This document shows positions 34,071-40,980 of a stretch of 64,000 nt of DNA, in pieces. Where the stretch lies: NCBI GenBank assembly GCA_016875735.1, contig VGOW01000010.1:16001-80000 (forward strand), in the 5' to 3' direction. This stretch comes from Chloroflexota bacterium. Its GTDB lineage: Bacteria; Chloroflexota; Anaerolineae; Anaerolineales; VGOW01. How positions within the stretch are numbered: position 1 is the stretch's first letter; each line of letters begins with the position of its first letter. A program made the position numbers and the translations under genes. The notes below the pieces were generated by a model, which saw nothing but the letters and a program-made list of their open reading frames with translations, was not told the origin of the DNA and made no database searches.

Positions 34071-34874
34071 TCACGAAATTACGGTGCCTTGGCCCGCCAA
34101 CGCATTCGCCACCGGATTCTCCACCCGGCCATCGGCAAACACCACCTTGCTCACTCCGAGCCCCAAGGCCTCGCTCGCGCCCAGCACCTTCTTCTTCATT
34201 CGCCCTTCGGCGAACTCCAGCGATCGCTCCACTTTCGCTTTGTCGATATAAGCGATCACCGAGCTTTCATCGGGGAAGTTTCGCATGAGGCCCGGCACGT
34301 TGGAAAGAATGATCAGTTGCTCGGCCTTCACCGCCCCGGCCACCATCGCCGCCGCGCGGTCGGCGTCCACGTTCAGCGCCACGCCCTCGGGCGAGATCGC
34401 CAGCGGCGCGATCACGGGCGTATAACCGTCATCCAACAACATCATTAACAACTTACTATTTACTTCTTCTATCTTGCCCGTGTAGTCGTCTCTCAGCATC
34501 CGCTGTCTGCCGTTCTCCACAATACGGATGGCCTCTTTGCGCTTCGCCACCATCAACCGCCCATCCACACCCGACAGCCCAAACGCATTCACGCCCAACG
34601 ACTGCAATTTTTCGACGAGCAGTGTGTTGATCTTGCCCGACGTGACCATGGCGAAAATTTCGAGCGTCGTTCGATCCGTGTAACGCGACGTGTAACCTGA
34701 CGGCGAAGTGACGAATCGCGGCGGGTGGCCGAGCTGCTCCGAAATAGCATTCGTCTCCCCCGACCCACCGTGCACCACCACCATTTTCTGCCCGGCCTTC
34801 ACCTGCGCGGCAACATCGCCCATCACCCAATCCAAATTGACGCCCGAAGCGCCGCCCATCTTTATAACTATCAT
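34071..34874 (-). CDS. lysZ: [LysW]-aminoadipate/glutamate kinase
   Basis: LysZ phosphorylates the carboxylate of LysW-bound aminoadipate (or glutamate) and belongs to the NAG-kinase fold. The 267-residue protein begins MIVIKMGGASG and shows KMVVVHGGSGETNAISEQLG, VSPEGVALNVDADRAAAMVAGAVKAEQLIILSNVPGL and KKKVLGASEALGLGVSKVVFADGR. ATG 34874 matches the family start. A longer open frame reaches 35015 but is encoded by a hairpin repeat. It lies between lysY and lysJ. Confidence 0.93.
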   Translation of the reverse strand: MIVIKMGGASGVNLDWVMGDVAAQVKAGQKMVVVHGGSGETNAISEQLGHPPRFVTSPSGYTSRYTDRTTLEIFAMVTSGKINTLLVEKLQSLGVNAFGLSGVDGRLMVAKRKEAIRIVENGRQRMLRDDYTGKIEEVNSKLLMMLLDDGYTPVIAPLAISPEGVALNVDADRAAAMVAGAVKAEQLIILSNVPGLMRNFPDESSVIAYIDKAKVERSLEFAEGRMKKKVLGASEALGLGVSKVVFADGRVENPVANALAGQGTVIS

Positions 34875-34884
34875 GAAATCATTT

Positions 34885-34957
34885 CGCCGCAAAGGCGCAA
34901 AGAGCGCAAAGATTCTTTTCAGGTTTTTCTTTGCGTCCTTCGCGGCTTCGCGGTGCG
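34885..34957. repeat. CGCAAAG-type inverted repeat between lysY and lysZ
   Basis: CGCCGCAAAGGCGCAAAGAG opposite TCCTTCGCGGCTTCGCGGTG, an imperfect hairpin of the same family as 4918-4985. It fills the gap between the two genes, just upstream of the lysZ start. Confidence 0.82.
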
Positions 34958-34960
34958 CTC

Positions 34961-36001
34961 TTAAAGCGGATGCAAGCCCGGAAACTCCAGCCCTGCCGTC
35001 TCCTCGAACCCGCACATGATGTTCATGGCTTGCACCGCACTGCCCGACGCGCCCTTCATCAAATTGTCAATCGCCGCCAGAGCCACGCACCGTCCGGACT
35101 CCGGCTCCAATTCGAATCCCACATCGGCAAAATTCGAGCCGGCCAAAATTTTGGGGTCAGGCGCGCGGTGAATGCCGCCGCGATCTTTGACGATGCGCAC
35201 GAACGGCTCATTGCCGTACGCCGCGCGATACGCCCGCCACAAATCCTTCTCCGTCACGCCCGGCTTCAAGAAAGCGTGCGCGGTCGCCAACACGCCGCGC
35301 ACAAGATCGACCGCCGTCATGCTCAAGTGAACATCGTGCAAGCCCAGTTCCTGAATCACCTCCGCTGTGTGCCGGTGCCCCGTCGGCGCATACGAGCGCA
35401 CCGAGTGACTCTTCTCCGGGTGATGCGATCCCGGATTCACCGTCGCCCCGCTTTCTGACGATCCGGTTTTGATGTCCACTACCACCGGTTTGATCGGGTG
35501 CAGAAGATCCGCCTTCACCAACGGAAGCAGAGCCAGATTGGAGGCCGTCGCGTTGCACCCCACCCCGCTGATGTAGTTCGCCGTCTTCATTTCCTCGCGG
35601 CGCAGTTCGGGCAAGCCGTACACAAATTTGGGCAGCCAGTGCGGCGCGGCGTGCTTCTCGCCGTACCATCGTTCGTACAGCGCCGTGTCGCGCAACCGAA
35701 AGTCCGCCGAGAGATCGACGATCTTCGGCGCAAACTTTGCCCAATGCTCAATTTGCTTTTGAGTCTCACCGTGCGGCATGGCGAGAAAAAGCGCGTCGCA
35801 TTCTTTGATTGCGTCGCGGCTGGCGAATTGCAGCTGCGTGCGCTTGCGTAAGTTGGGGTGCTGACTGTGGATGAACTCGCCTGCGTAACTGTTGGAGATA
35901 GCCTGCGCCACTTCGACATGTGGGTGAAAGAGCAACAGCCGCAACAGCTCGCCGCCGGTGTACCCCGACGCGCCGACAATTGAAACCCGAAGCCTCCCCA
36001 T
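34961..36001 (-). CDS. lysY: [LysW]-aminoadipyl/glutamyl phosphate reductase
   Basis: LysY is the NADPH-dependent reductase making the LysW-bound semialdehyde, a relative of ArgC. The 346-residue protein has the nucleotide loop SIVGASGYTGGELLRLLL, the catalytic cysteine in YISGVGCNATASNLALLPL, and VDIKTGSSESGATVNPGSHH with active-site His. ATG at 35999-36001 overlaps the lysX stop as TGATG. Although the frame stays open upstream to 36322, that part lies inside lysX. Next is lysZ. Confidence 0.94.
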   Translation of the reverse strand: MGRLRVSIVGASGYTGGELLRLLLFHPHVEVAQAISNSYAGEFIHSQHPNLRKRTQLQFASRDAIKECDALFLAMPHGETQKQIEHWAKFAPKIVDLSADFRLRDTALYERWYGEKHAAPHWLPKFVYGLPELRREEMKTANYISGVGCNATASNLALLPLVKADLLHPIKPVVVDIKTGSSESGATVNPGSHHPEKSHSVRSYAPTGHRHTAEVIQELGLHDVHLSMTAVDLVRGVLATAHAFLKPGVTEKDLWRAYRAAYGNEPFVRIVKDRGGIHRAPDPKILAGSNFADVGFELEPESGRCVALAAIDNLMKGASGSAVQAMNIMCGFEETAGLEFPGLHPL

Positions 36002-36915
36002 CACCCAGCCACTCCGGCTGCCGGCCGTTGACTTCCAACTTCTGGCTTCTGACCTCTGGCTTCTGACTTCTCCTGCCCCACCTTCATCGTGTACTCCACA
36101 ATATAGCCGGGAATGTCCACCCCCGTCGTCGGCACGGTGGTGTGAAACTCCATCGTGTGATTGATCTCGTTGATCAACAGCCCGCGGTTCGGGTCTTCGA
36201 GCACGTCCACCGCCAGCACGCCGCCGCCCACTGCGTTGGCGGCCTCCACGCAAACCTTGTTCAGTTCGGGAGTCACCGGGCAAGTGCTTCCCTTCCCGCC
36301 GCGCGCCGTGTTCGTAATCCAATGCTCCGACGTGCGATAGATGGCGCAGATCGTTTCATCGCCGACTACAAACGCGCGAATATCGCGGCCCGGCTTTCGG
36401 ATCAACTCTTGAATGTAGAAAATTTGGTGCTGATAGTTGCCAAGCACTTCGCGATGCTCAAGGATGGCTTCCGCCGCGTCGCGATCGTTGATCCTCGACA
36501 CCATGCGCCCCCACGATCCAACGACCGGTTTGAGCACCACCGGGTAGCCCATCTCTTCGATGGCCGCCAACGCGCTCTCGGCGGTGAAGGCCACGCGCAC
36601 GTTGGGCTGGGGAACATTGGCGCGCATCAATGCGGCGGTCGTCGCCAGTTTGTCGCCGCACGTCGCCGCCACCGAAGCCATGTTCACCGTCGGCACACCC
36701 CACGCATTCAGCACTTGCGTAGCATACAACCCGCGCCCGAACGAAATACTGCGCTCCAACACCACATCGTACGCCAGCCAGCCGCCGGGCGCATCGAAAT
36801 TAAACTTGGCCTCGCGATCGTCAATCTTGTCGTATTCGAGGCCGCGCTTCTCCAGCGCCTCGAACAACCATTTCTCTTCGACTCGAACCCGCGACAGCAA
36901 TACGCCAATCTTCAT
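36001..36915 (-). CDS. lysX: LysW-aminoadipate/glutamate ligase (ATP-grasp)
   Basis: LysX attaches the amino group of aminoadipate to the C-terminal glutamate of LysW using ATP. The 304-residue ATP-grasp protein (RimK-like) has [68 protein letters not shown] and [33 protein letters not shown]. The NHTMEF motif lies where LysX and ArgX proteins differ and is closer to the LysX form, but I would not exclude dual use. The last 20 residues ([19 protein letters not shown]) come from a repeat. Confidence 0.93.
   Translation of the reverse strand: MKIGVLLSRVRVEEKWLFEALEKRGLEYDKIDDREAKFNFDAPGGWLAYDVVLERSISFGRGLYATQVLNAWGVPTVNMASVAATCGDKLATTAALMRANVPQPNVRVAFTAESALAAIEEMGYPVVLKPVVGSWGRMVSRINDRDAAEAILEHREVLGNYQHQIFYIQELIRKPGRDIRAFVVGDETICAIYRTSEHWITNTARGGKGSTCPVTPELNKVCVEAANAVGGGVLAVDVLEDPNRGLLINEINHTMEFHTTVPTTGVDIPGYIVEYTMKVGQEKSEARGQKPEVGSQRPAAGVAG
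36029..36072. repeat. CTTCTGGCTTCTGACCTCTGG repeat at the lysX 3' end
   Basis: Tandem TTCTGGCTTCTGAC words encode the low-complexity LysX tail after the conserved core, ending at the lysY overlap. Confidence 0.7.
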
Positions 36916-36931
36916 TTTCTTCGCAGCAAAC

Positions 36932-37001
36932 GAAATGCGGAACGGCGATCATCGATTCATCGTTCCGCATTCACCCATGCCCTAGCGTGCAAGTGCTAGG
37001 G
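36932..37001. repeat. Two hairpins in the lysW-lysX gap
   Basis: GAAATGCGGAACG...CGTTCCGCATTC (36932-36972) and CCCTAGC-GTGCAAGT-GCTAGGG (about 36980-37001) both form good hairpins, and neither has a U-run. The 100-nt gap may tune LysW output relative to the enzymes, since the carrier is needed in excess. Confidence 0.7.
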
Positions 37002-37015
37002 TCATTCATCGTTTG

Positions 37016-37183
37016 CTACTCTCCCCAGTCTTCGGCCTCTTGCGGCGCCAGAGCCAGCGCCAGCGGCGCGAGGTCGATCACTTCGAGATCGACGCCACAG
37101 TCGCCGCACACCACGATCTCGCCGGTCTGCACGTCGTCGGCCAAAGCCAAAGCGCCTTCGCATTCAGGACAAGTAGTCATCAT
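37016..37183 (-). CDS. lysW: Amino-group carrier protein LysW
   Basis: LysW is the small carrier that protects and holds aminoadipate (or glutamate) through its C-terminal Glu. The 55-residue ORF was found by reading the strand and is too short for usual ORF cut-offs. It begins MMTTCPECEGALALADDV, has a second Cys pair in VVCGDCG for a zinc site, is strongly acidic, and ends in EDWGE, the diagnostic carrier tail. AGGAG lies 6 nt before the first ATG. It is the first structural gene of the lysine operon, behind a leader peptide and terminator. Confidence 0.96.
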   Translation of the reverse strand: MMTTCPECEGALALADDVQTGEIVVCGDCGVDLEVIDLAPLALALAPQEAEDWGE

Positions 37184-37204
37184 CAGTGTCTCCTATTCGG
37201 TATG

Positions 37205-37237
37205 AAAAATAAAAGACCCCTCTACGGTGAGGGGTCT
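37205..37237 (-). terminator. Intrinsic terminator (attenuator) in front of lysW
   Basis: On the minus strand AGACCCCTC-ACCGTA-GAGGGGTCT is followed by TTTATTTTT. The stem has 9 bp. AGACCC of the 5' arm can instead pair with GGGTCT inside the leader ORF (plus 37291-37296). Confidence 0.88.
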
Positions 37238-37269
37238 CTGTTCGCATGGCCTATGAATGTGACTGTGCT

Positions 37270-37353
37270 TCACCCAAGCCAAACTAGCCGAGACCCGCAG
37301 TTGGGACGCTTCGGCAGACGGAACTCACGCTTGGGCAGAGCAACGGTAAACAT
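37270..37353 (-). CDS. Lys/Arg leader peptide of the lysW operon
   Basis: A 27-codon ORF starts ATG 37353 and ends TGA 37270-37272. Its middle reads LPKREFRLPKRPNCGSR, with two Lys (both AAG) and four Arg codons. The ATG is 7 nt after the -10 box TAAATT, so the message is essentially leaderless. The ORF ends 32 nt before the terminator stem. By analogy with his and arg, ribosome stalling at Lys/Arg codons would favour the antiterminator. The mixed codon content fits a LysW pathway that may supply both lysine and arginine. No experimental support is available here. Confidence 0.72.
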   Translation of the reverse strand: MFTVALPKREFRLPKRPNCGSRLVWLG

Positions 37354-37360
37354 CGAGTGC

Positions 37361-37389
37361 AATTTATCACGAGAGGCGATGATCGTCAC
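37361..37389 (-). promoter_or_regulatory. Promoter of the lysW leader and operon
   Basis: On the minus strand GTGACG (37384-37389), a 17-nt spacer and TAAATT (37361-37366). The -35 box is a weaker match than that of his, but spacing and distance to the leader ORF agree with the other two operons. Confidence 0.65.
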
Positions 37390-37425
37390 GGGGCAGACTG
37401 CATAACATCTCACACGGTCGTTTGT

Positions 37426-38799
37426 TCATTTTGATGAACCCAACAGCGACCGCGCCGCCGCGATCTGATCCCGAACCGACTCGGGCGCGGCGCCGCCAAT
37501 GACGTTGCGCGCCGCTACCGCTTTCGCCGCCTCGAACACATCCCGAACATCCTCCTCGAACGCGCCGCTGATCTCGCGCAACTCTCCCATTATCAAATCG
37601 TCGATCCCAATCCCTCTCTCAAGAGCCCTTCGCACCATTTTGCCCACCACTCCGTGCGCCTGCCGAAACGGCAAACCCTTTCGCACAAGATAATCAGCCA
37701 CTTCGGTCGCCAACAGACTCGCGTCAACTGCCGCGCGCATCCGCTCGCGGTTGACGACCATCGTCGCCACCGTGCCGGCCACCACGGGCAGCAACACAGC
37801 CAGCGTGTCGAAGGCCGCGAAGACGGGCGCTTTGTCTTCCTGCAAATCTTTGTCGTATGCCGAAGGCAGGCCTTTCATCACCGCCAGCAATCCGGTGAGC
37901 AAACCAATCAGAGTCCCGGCTTTGCCTCGCGCCAATTCGAGCATGTCGGGATTCTTCTTTTGCGGCATGATGCTCGACCCGGTCGAATAGGCATCGCTCA
38001 TTTCCACGAAGCCGAACTCGGCGGTGGAATAAAGGATGAGCGCATCGGCCAAGCGGCTGAGGTGCGAGCCGATGAGCGCACAATCGAAAAGAAGCTCGGC
38101 GGCGAAGTCGCGGTCGGCAACGGCATCATGGCTGTTGGGAGAGGCGGCGGCGAAGCCGAGCGAGTCGGCCAGCCATTGGCGATCAATGGCAAAACCGGTT
38201 CCGGCCAGCGCCGCCGATCCGAGCGGCATCACACTCGCCCGTTGCCGAGTCTGCGCCAATCGTTCCCGGTCGCGCTGCAACGCCCAAAAGTGACTCATCA
38301 GCCAATGACTAAAAAGGATCGGCTGGGCGCGTTGTGTGTGTGTATATCCCGGCAGAACGGTTTCGAGTTCCGACTCGGCTTTTCCGACGAGCGCCGCTTG
38401 CAAGCCAACCCCTCGCAACAAAAGTTGATCGATGGCCTCCATCATCCACAATCGGAAGTCGGTCGCCACCTGATCGTTGCGACTGCGCCCGGTGTGCAGT
38501 TTGCCGCCCACCGCGCCCGCGATCTCGCTCAGCCGCCGCTCGACGGCGGTGTGAATATCCTCATCGCCCGGCGCAAACACGAACTCGCCCGCGTTGAACT
38601 CGGCCCACACTTTTTGCAGGCCCGCGCACAACTCTTCCGCCTCCCCCGCCGAGACTACTTGCGCGCGAGCCAGCGCCCGCGCCCACGCCACACTGCCGCG
38701 AATGTCGGCGTCCCATAATCGCTTGTCCACCGCCAGCGACGCATTGAGCTGCATCGCCAGCGGATCGAGTTTCCCCTCGAAGCGTCCGCCCCACAGCAT
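37426..38799 (-). CDS. argH: Argininosuccinate lyase
   Basis: ArgH splits argininosuccinate into arginine and fumarate. The 457-residue protein begins MLWGGRFEGKLDPLAMQLNAS and shows GGKLHTGRSRNDQVATDFRLW, LPGYTHTQRAQPILFSHW and the signature GSSIMPQKKNPDMLELARGK with the catalytic Ser loop. It follows argG after a 46-nt gap that carries a short inverted repeat, so argG-argH is a two-gene operon under the arg leader. The lys leader promoter begins just downstream. Confidence 0.97.
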   Translation of the reverse strand: MLWGGRFEGKLDPLAMQLNASLAVDKRLWDADIRGSVAWARALARAQVVSAGEAEELCAGLQKVWAEFNAGEFVFAPGDEDIHTAVERRLSEIAGAVGGKLHTGRSRNDQVATDFRLWMMEAIDQLLLRGVGLQAALVGKAESELETVLPGYTHTQRAQPILFSHWLMSHFWALQRDRERLAQTRQRASVMPLGSAALAGTGFAIDRQWLADSLGFAAASPNSHDAVADRDFAAELLFDCALIGSHLSRLADALILYSTAEFGFVEMSDAYSTGSSIMPQKKNPDMLELARGKAGTLIGLLTGLLAVMKGLPSAYDKDLQEDKAPVFAAFDTLAVLLPVVAGTVATMVVNRERMRAAVDASLLATEVADYLVRKGLPFRQAHGVVGKMVRRALERGIGIDDLIMGELREISGAFEEDVRDVFEAAKAVAARNVIGGAAPESVRDQIAAARSLLGSSK

Positions 38800-38803
38800 A
38801 GGA

Positions 38804-38851
38804 TTTTAGATTGCAGATTGGAAGAAAATCAGCAATCAGCAATCTCTAATC
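38804..38851. repeat. TTAGATTGCAGATTGG repeat between argG and argH
   Basis: TTTTAGATTGCAGATTGG and AGCAATCAGCAATCTCTAATC form an imperfect inverted repeat filling the argG-argH gap. Confidence 0.7.
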
Positions 38852-40111
38852 TCGCTTGAACTTAGAATAGTCCGGCTCGCGGTAGCGCGTCTTGCCCTGC
38901 GCGGCAATGTCCATCATCGCGTGCACCTTCATCGGCAGGCCGAACAGAGTGATGAAACCTTCGGCGTCGGACTGATCGTACACATCCTCTTTGCCAAAGG
39001 TAGCGAAGTCTTCACGGTACAGCGAGTGATCGCTCCAGCGCCCAGCGCTGATGATGTTGCCTTTGTACAATTTGAGTTTCACCGTGCCGCTCACCGTTTG
39101 CTGTGTAAAAGTGACGAACATGTCGAGCGCCTCGCGCAGAGGCGTGTACCACTGCCCGTTGTAAACCAGATCAGCGTACTTGAGGGCGATGACTTGTTTG
39201 TAATGCAGAGTCTCGCGGTCGAGGCAGATCGATTCCAACTCACGGTGAGCCGCCACCAAAATCGATCCGCCCGGAGTCTCGTACACGCCGTGCGACTTCA
39301 TGCCCACCAACCGATTCTCCACCAGATCGACTCGCCCCACGCCGTGCCTGCCGCCGATCTCGTTGAGTTTGGCAATCACGTTATACGCCGACAGCGATTG
39401 ACCGTTCACCGCCACCGGCTCGCCCTTCTCGAAAGTGACCTCGACATACTCCGGTTTGTCGGGCGCGCTCTCCGGCGAAGCCGACCGCTGATACATAGTC
39501 TCCTCCGGCTCGTTGGCCGGGCTCTCCAACAAACCGCCCTCGTGCGAAAGATGCCACAGATTATCGTCGCGGCTGTAAATGGATTTGGTGGTCGCCGTCA
39601 CCGGCACGCCGTGCTTCCTGCAATACTCAATCGCGTCCTCGCGGGATCGGATATCCCACTCGCGCCACGGAGCGATCACTTTCAGTCGCGGGTTGAGCGC
39701 GGTATACGTCAACTCGAACCGAACCTGATCGTTGCCTTTACCTGTGCATCCGTGCGACACTGCATCGGCGCCCTCCTCTTCGGCCACCTTCACTTGATAC
39801 GTAGCAATGAGCGGGCGAGCCACCGATGTGCCGAGCAGATACTTATGCTCATACACCGCGCCGGACTTGAGCAATTTGAAGAGGTAGTCTTTGGCGAACT
39901 CCTCTTTCAAATCCTTGACCACACACTTCAGCGCGCCCGAGGCCACCGCTTTGGCCGGAACGCCGGAGAGGTCTTCATTCTGCCCGATGTCGGCGCAGAA
40001 GCAGATCACCTCCGAGCCGGGGTAGTTCTCCTTCAACCACGGAACAATGGTCGAAGTATCCAGCCCGCCGGAATAAGCCAACACGATTTTTTTGACATCT
40101 TTTTTGGTCAT
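38846..40111 (-). CDS. argG: Argininosuccinate synthase
   Basis: ArgG joins citrulline and aspartate with ATP. The 421-residue protein has the N-type ATP pyrophosphatase P-loop [41 protein letters not shown], and further on [15 protein letters not shown] and [12 protein letters not shown] [21 protein letters not shown] 40111 ([16 protein letters not shown]) has GAGGAG 8 nt upstream. The frame is open upstream but that part is the terminator region. It is preceded by an Arg-rich leader ORF and an intrinsic terminator, which implies attenuation by arginine supply. Confidence 0.97.
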   Translation of the reverse strand: MTKKDVKKIVLAYSGGLDTSTIVPWLKENYPGSEVICFCADIGQNEDLSGVPAKAVASGALKCVVKDLKEEFAKDYLFKLLKSGAVYEHKYLLGTSVARPLIATYQVKVAEEEGADAVSHGCTGKGNDQVRFELTYTALNPRLKVIAPWREWDIRSREDAIEYCRKHGVPVTATTKSIYSRDDNLWHLSHEGGLLESPANEPEETMYQRSASPESAPDKPEYVEVTFEKGEPVAVNGQSLSAYNVIAKLNEIGGRHGVGRVDLVENRLVGMKSHGVYETPGGSILVAAHRELESICLDRETLHYKQVIALKYADLVYNGQWYTPLREALDMFVTFTQQTVSGTVKLKLYKGNIISAGRWSDHSLYREDFATFGKEDVYDQSDAEGFITLFGLPMKVHAMMDIAAQGKTRYREPDYSKFKRD

Positions 40112-40138
40112 GAGAATCTCCTCAAAATAGAAACAAAT

Positions 40139-40163
40139 AAGCCCTCCGGGACTCGGAGGGCTT
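40139..40163 (-). terminator. Intrinsic terminator (attenuator) in front of argG
   Basis: On the minus strand GCCCTCCG-AGTCC-CGGAGGGC, flanked by AAA before and followed by TTATTTGTTT. CCGAG of the 5' arm can pair with CTCGG inside the leader ORF (plus 40212-40216). Confidence 0.88.
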
Positions 40164-40191
40164 TGGTTGCGCACAAAAGTGATGCTCTTGC

Positions 40192-40275
40192 CTAAACGCG
40201 CGCGAAGCGAGCCGAGCGGCCCGGCTGGGTGGTTCGGGGCGAACGACGGCTGCTACGGCGCGCAAAGGTAATCAC
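40192..40275 (-). CDS. Arg-rich leader peptide of the argGH operon
   Basis: From GTG 40275 the ORF has 27 codons, ending TAG 40192-40194. It contains [10 protein letters not shown] and GRSARFARV, with eight Arg residues in total, all CGN codons. The GTG is 7 nt after the -10 box, just as in the lysW leader. An in-frame ATG at 40284 would give 30 residues, but it overlaps the -10 box and would lie upstream of the expected start site. It is followed by the terminator and argG. Arginine operons are usually under ArgR control, so an Arg leader peptide is unusual. Confidence 0.78.
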   Translation of the reverse strand: MITFARRSSRRSPRTTQPGRSARFARV

Positions 40276-40282
40276 GAGGGCC

Positions 40283-40311
40283 ATGTTACCCGGCGGGCGC
40301 GGCGGTGTCCA
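40283..40311 (-). promoter_or_regulatory. Promoter of the argG leader and operon
   Basis: On the minus strand TGGACA (40306-40311), a 17-nt spacer and TAACAT (40283-40288). A perfect TTGACA lies 7 nt further out (40313-40318), but its 24-nt spacing is too long. Confidence 0.6.
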
Positions 40312-40351
40312 TTGTCAATACTGCCCGAAAGCCGCGCGCGTTCCTTCGTGC

Positions 40352-40960
40352 TTACGAAGCATCCTCCGGTTGGATCTCTTCGCCCATCAGTTCAGCCAAA
40401 TCGAGAGACAGCCCCGGAAACAACTTCGGCGCAAACGGCTGGCCGGGCGGAATGCTCTGCGCGATCAAGTATCCATCCGGCGTGAGTTTGCACTCTTCCA
40501 CCGTCAAATCATCGGCGTCCACCATCCAATACCACGTTACCCCGGCCTGCTCGTACACGTTTTTCTTCGTCGTTCGATCCCGCCACTTCGTGGATGGCGA
40601 CAACACTTCGATCACCAAATCGGGCAGGTCATGAATCTTGCCATCCTCTTTCGAGTAGCGGTCGAGATGCTCGGCGCCGAGAAACACAAGATCGGGAATG
40701 TACACGCGCTGAACGCTGGGCAGATGCACGTCAATCTCCAGCCATATCTTGCCCAATTTGTTTTTGGCATTGTGCGCTCTCAATTCAGCGCCCAATATCA
40801 GCAACAGCTCTTGATGTCGTCCGTGCGGGCTGACCATTGCAATCACCTCCCCATCTTCAAACTCGTAATCGGGCGGCCCCTCGGGCGTGGCCCAAAACTC
40901 CTCCAGCGTCATCCGCTTTCGAGTCGTAGTATCCGCATGAACGATCGTCGCCACTGCCAT
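40352..40960 (-). CDS. Uma2-family (DUF820) endonuclease-like protein
   Basis: The protein, about 202 residues from ATG 40960, has the PD-(D/E)XK-like core of Uma2/DUF820: YEFEDGEVIAM, WLEIDVHLPSVQRVYIPDLVFL, and DLPDLVIEVLSPSTKWRDRTTKKNVYEQAGVTWYWMVD. These proteins are common and multicopy in Cyanobacteria and Chloroflexota, and their function is poorly known. The start is 6 nt after a TATAAT that is shared with the divergent histidine kinase gene. Confidence 0.88.
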   Translation of the reverse strand: MAVATIVHADTTTRKRMTLEEFWATPEGPPDYEFEDGEVIAMVSPHGRHQELLLILGAELRAHNAKNKLGKIWLEIDVHLPSVQRVYIPDLVFLGAEHLDRYSKEDGKIHDLPDLVIEVLSPSTKWRDRTTKKNVYEQAGVTWYWMVDADDLTVEECKLTPDGYLIAQSIPPGQPFAPKLFPGLSLDLAELMGEEIQPEDAS

Positions 40961-40966
40961 GCCTGC

Positions 40967-40974
40967 ATTATAAT
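40967..40974. promoter_or_regulatory. Shared palindromic -10 element for divergent leaderless genes
   Basis: ATTATAAT reads as TATAAT on both strands (plus 40969-40974, minus 40967-40972). On each side exactly 6 nt separate it from an ATG: plus 40981 (kinase) and minus 40960 (Uma2). No clear -35 box was found for either side. Confidence 0.6.
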
Positions 40975-40980
40975 CCATTC

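Noticed and set aside
8556..40318. T-box riboswitches before hisG, lysW and argG
   Set aside because: The leaders are too short for a stem I, and no conserved T-box sequence (UGGNACC-like) lies before the terminators. Codon-rich short ORFs explain them better.
40282..40318. ATG 40284 as start of the Arg leader with the perfect TTGACA as -35
   Set aside because: The spacing to TAACAT would be 24 nt and the ATG overlaps the -10 box. TGGACA with 17-nt spacing and the GTG start agree with the his and lys leaders.
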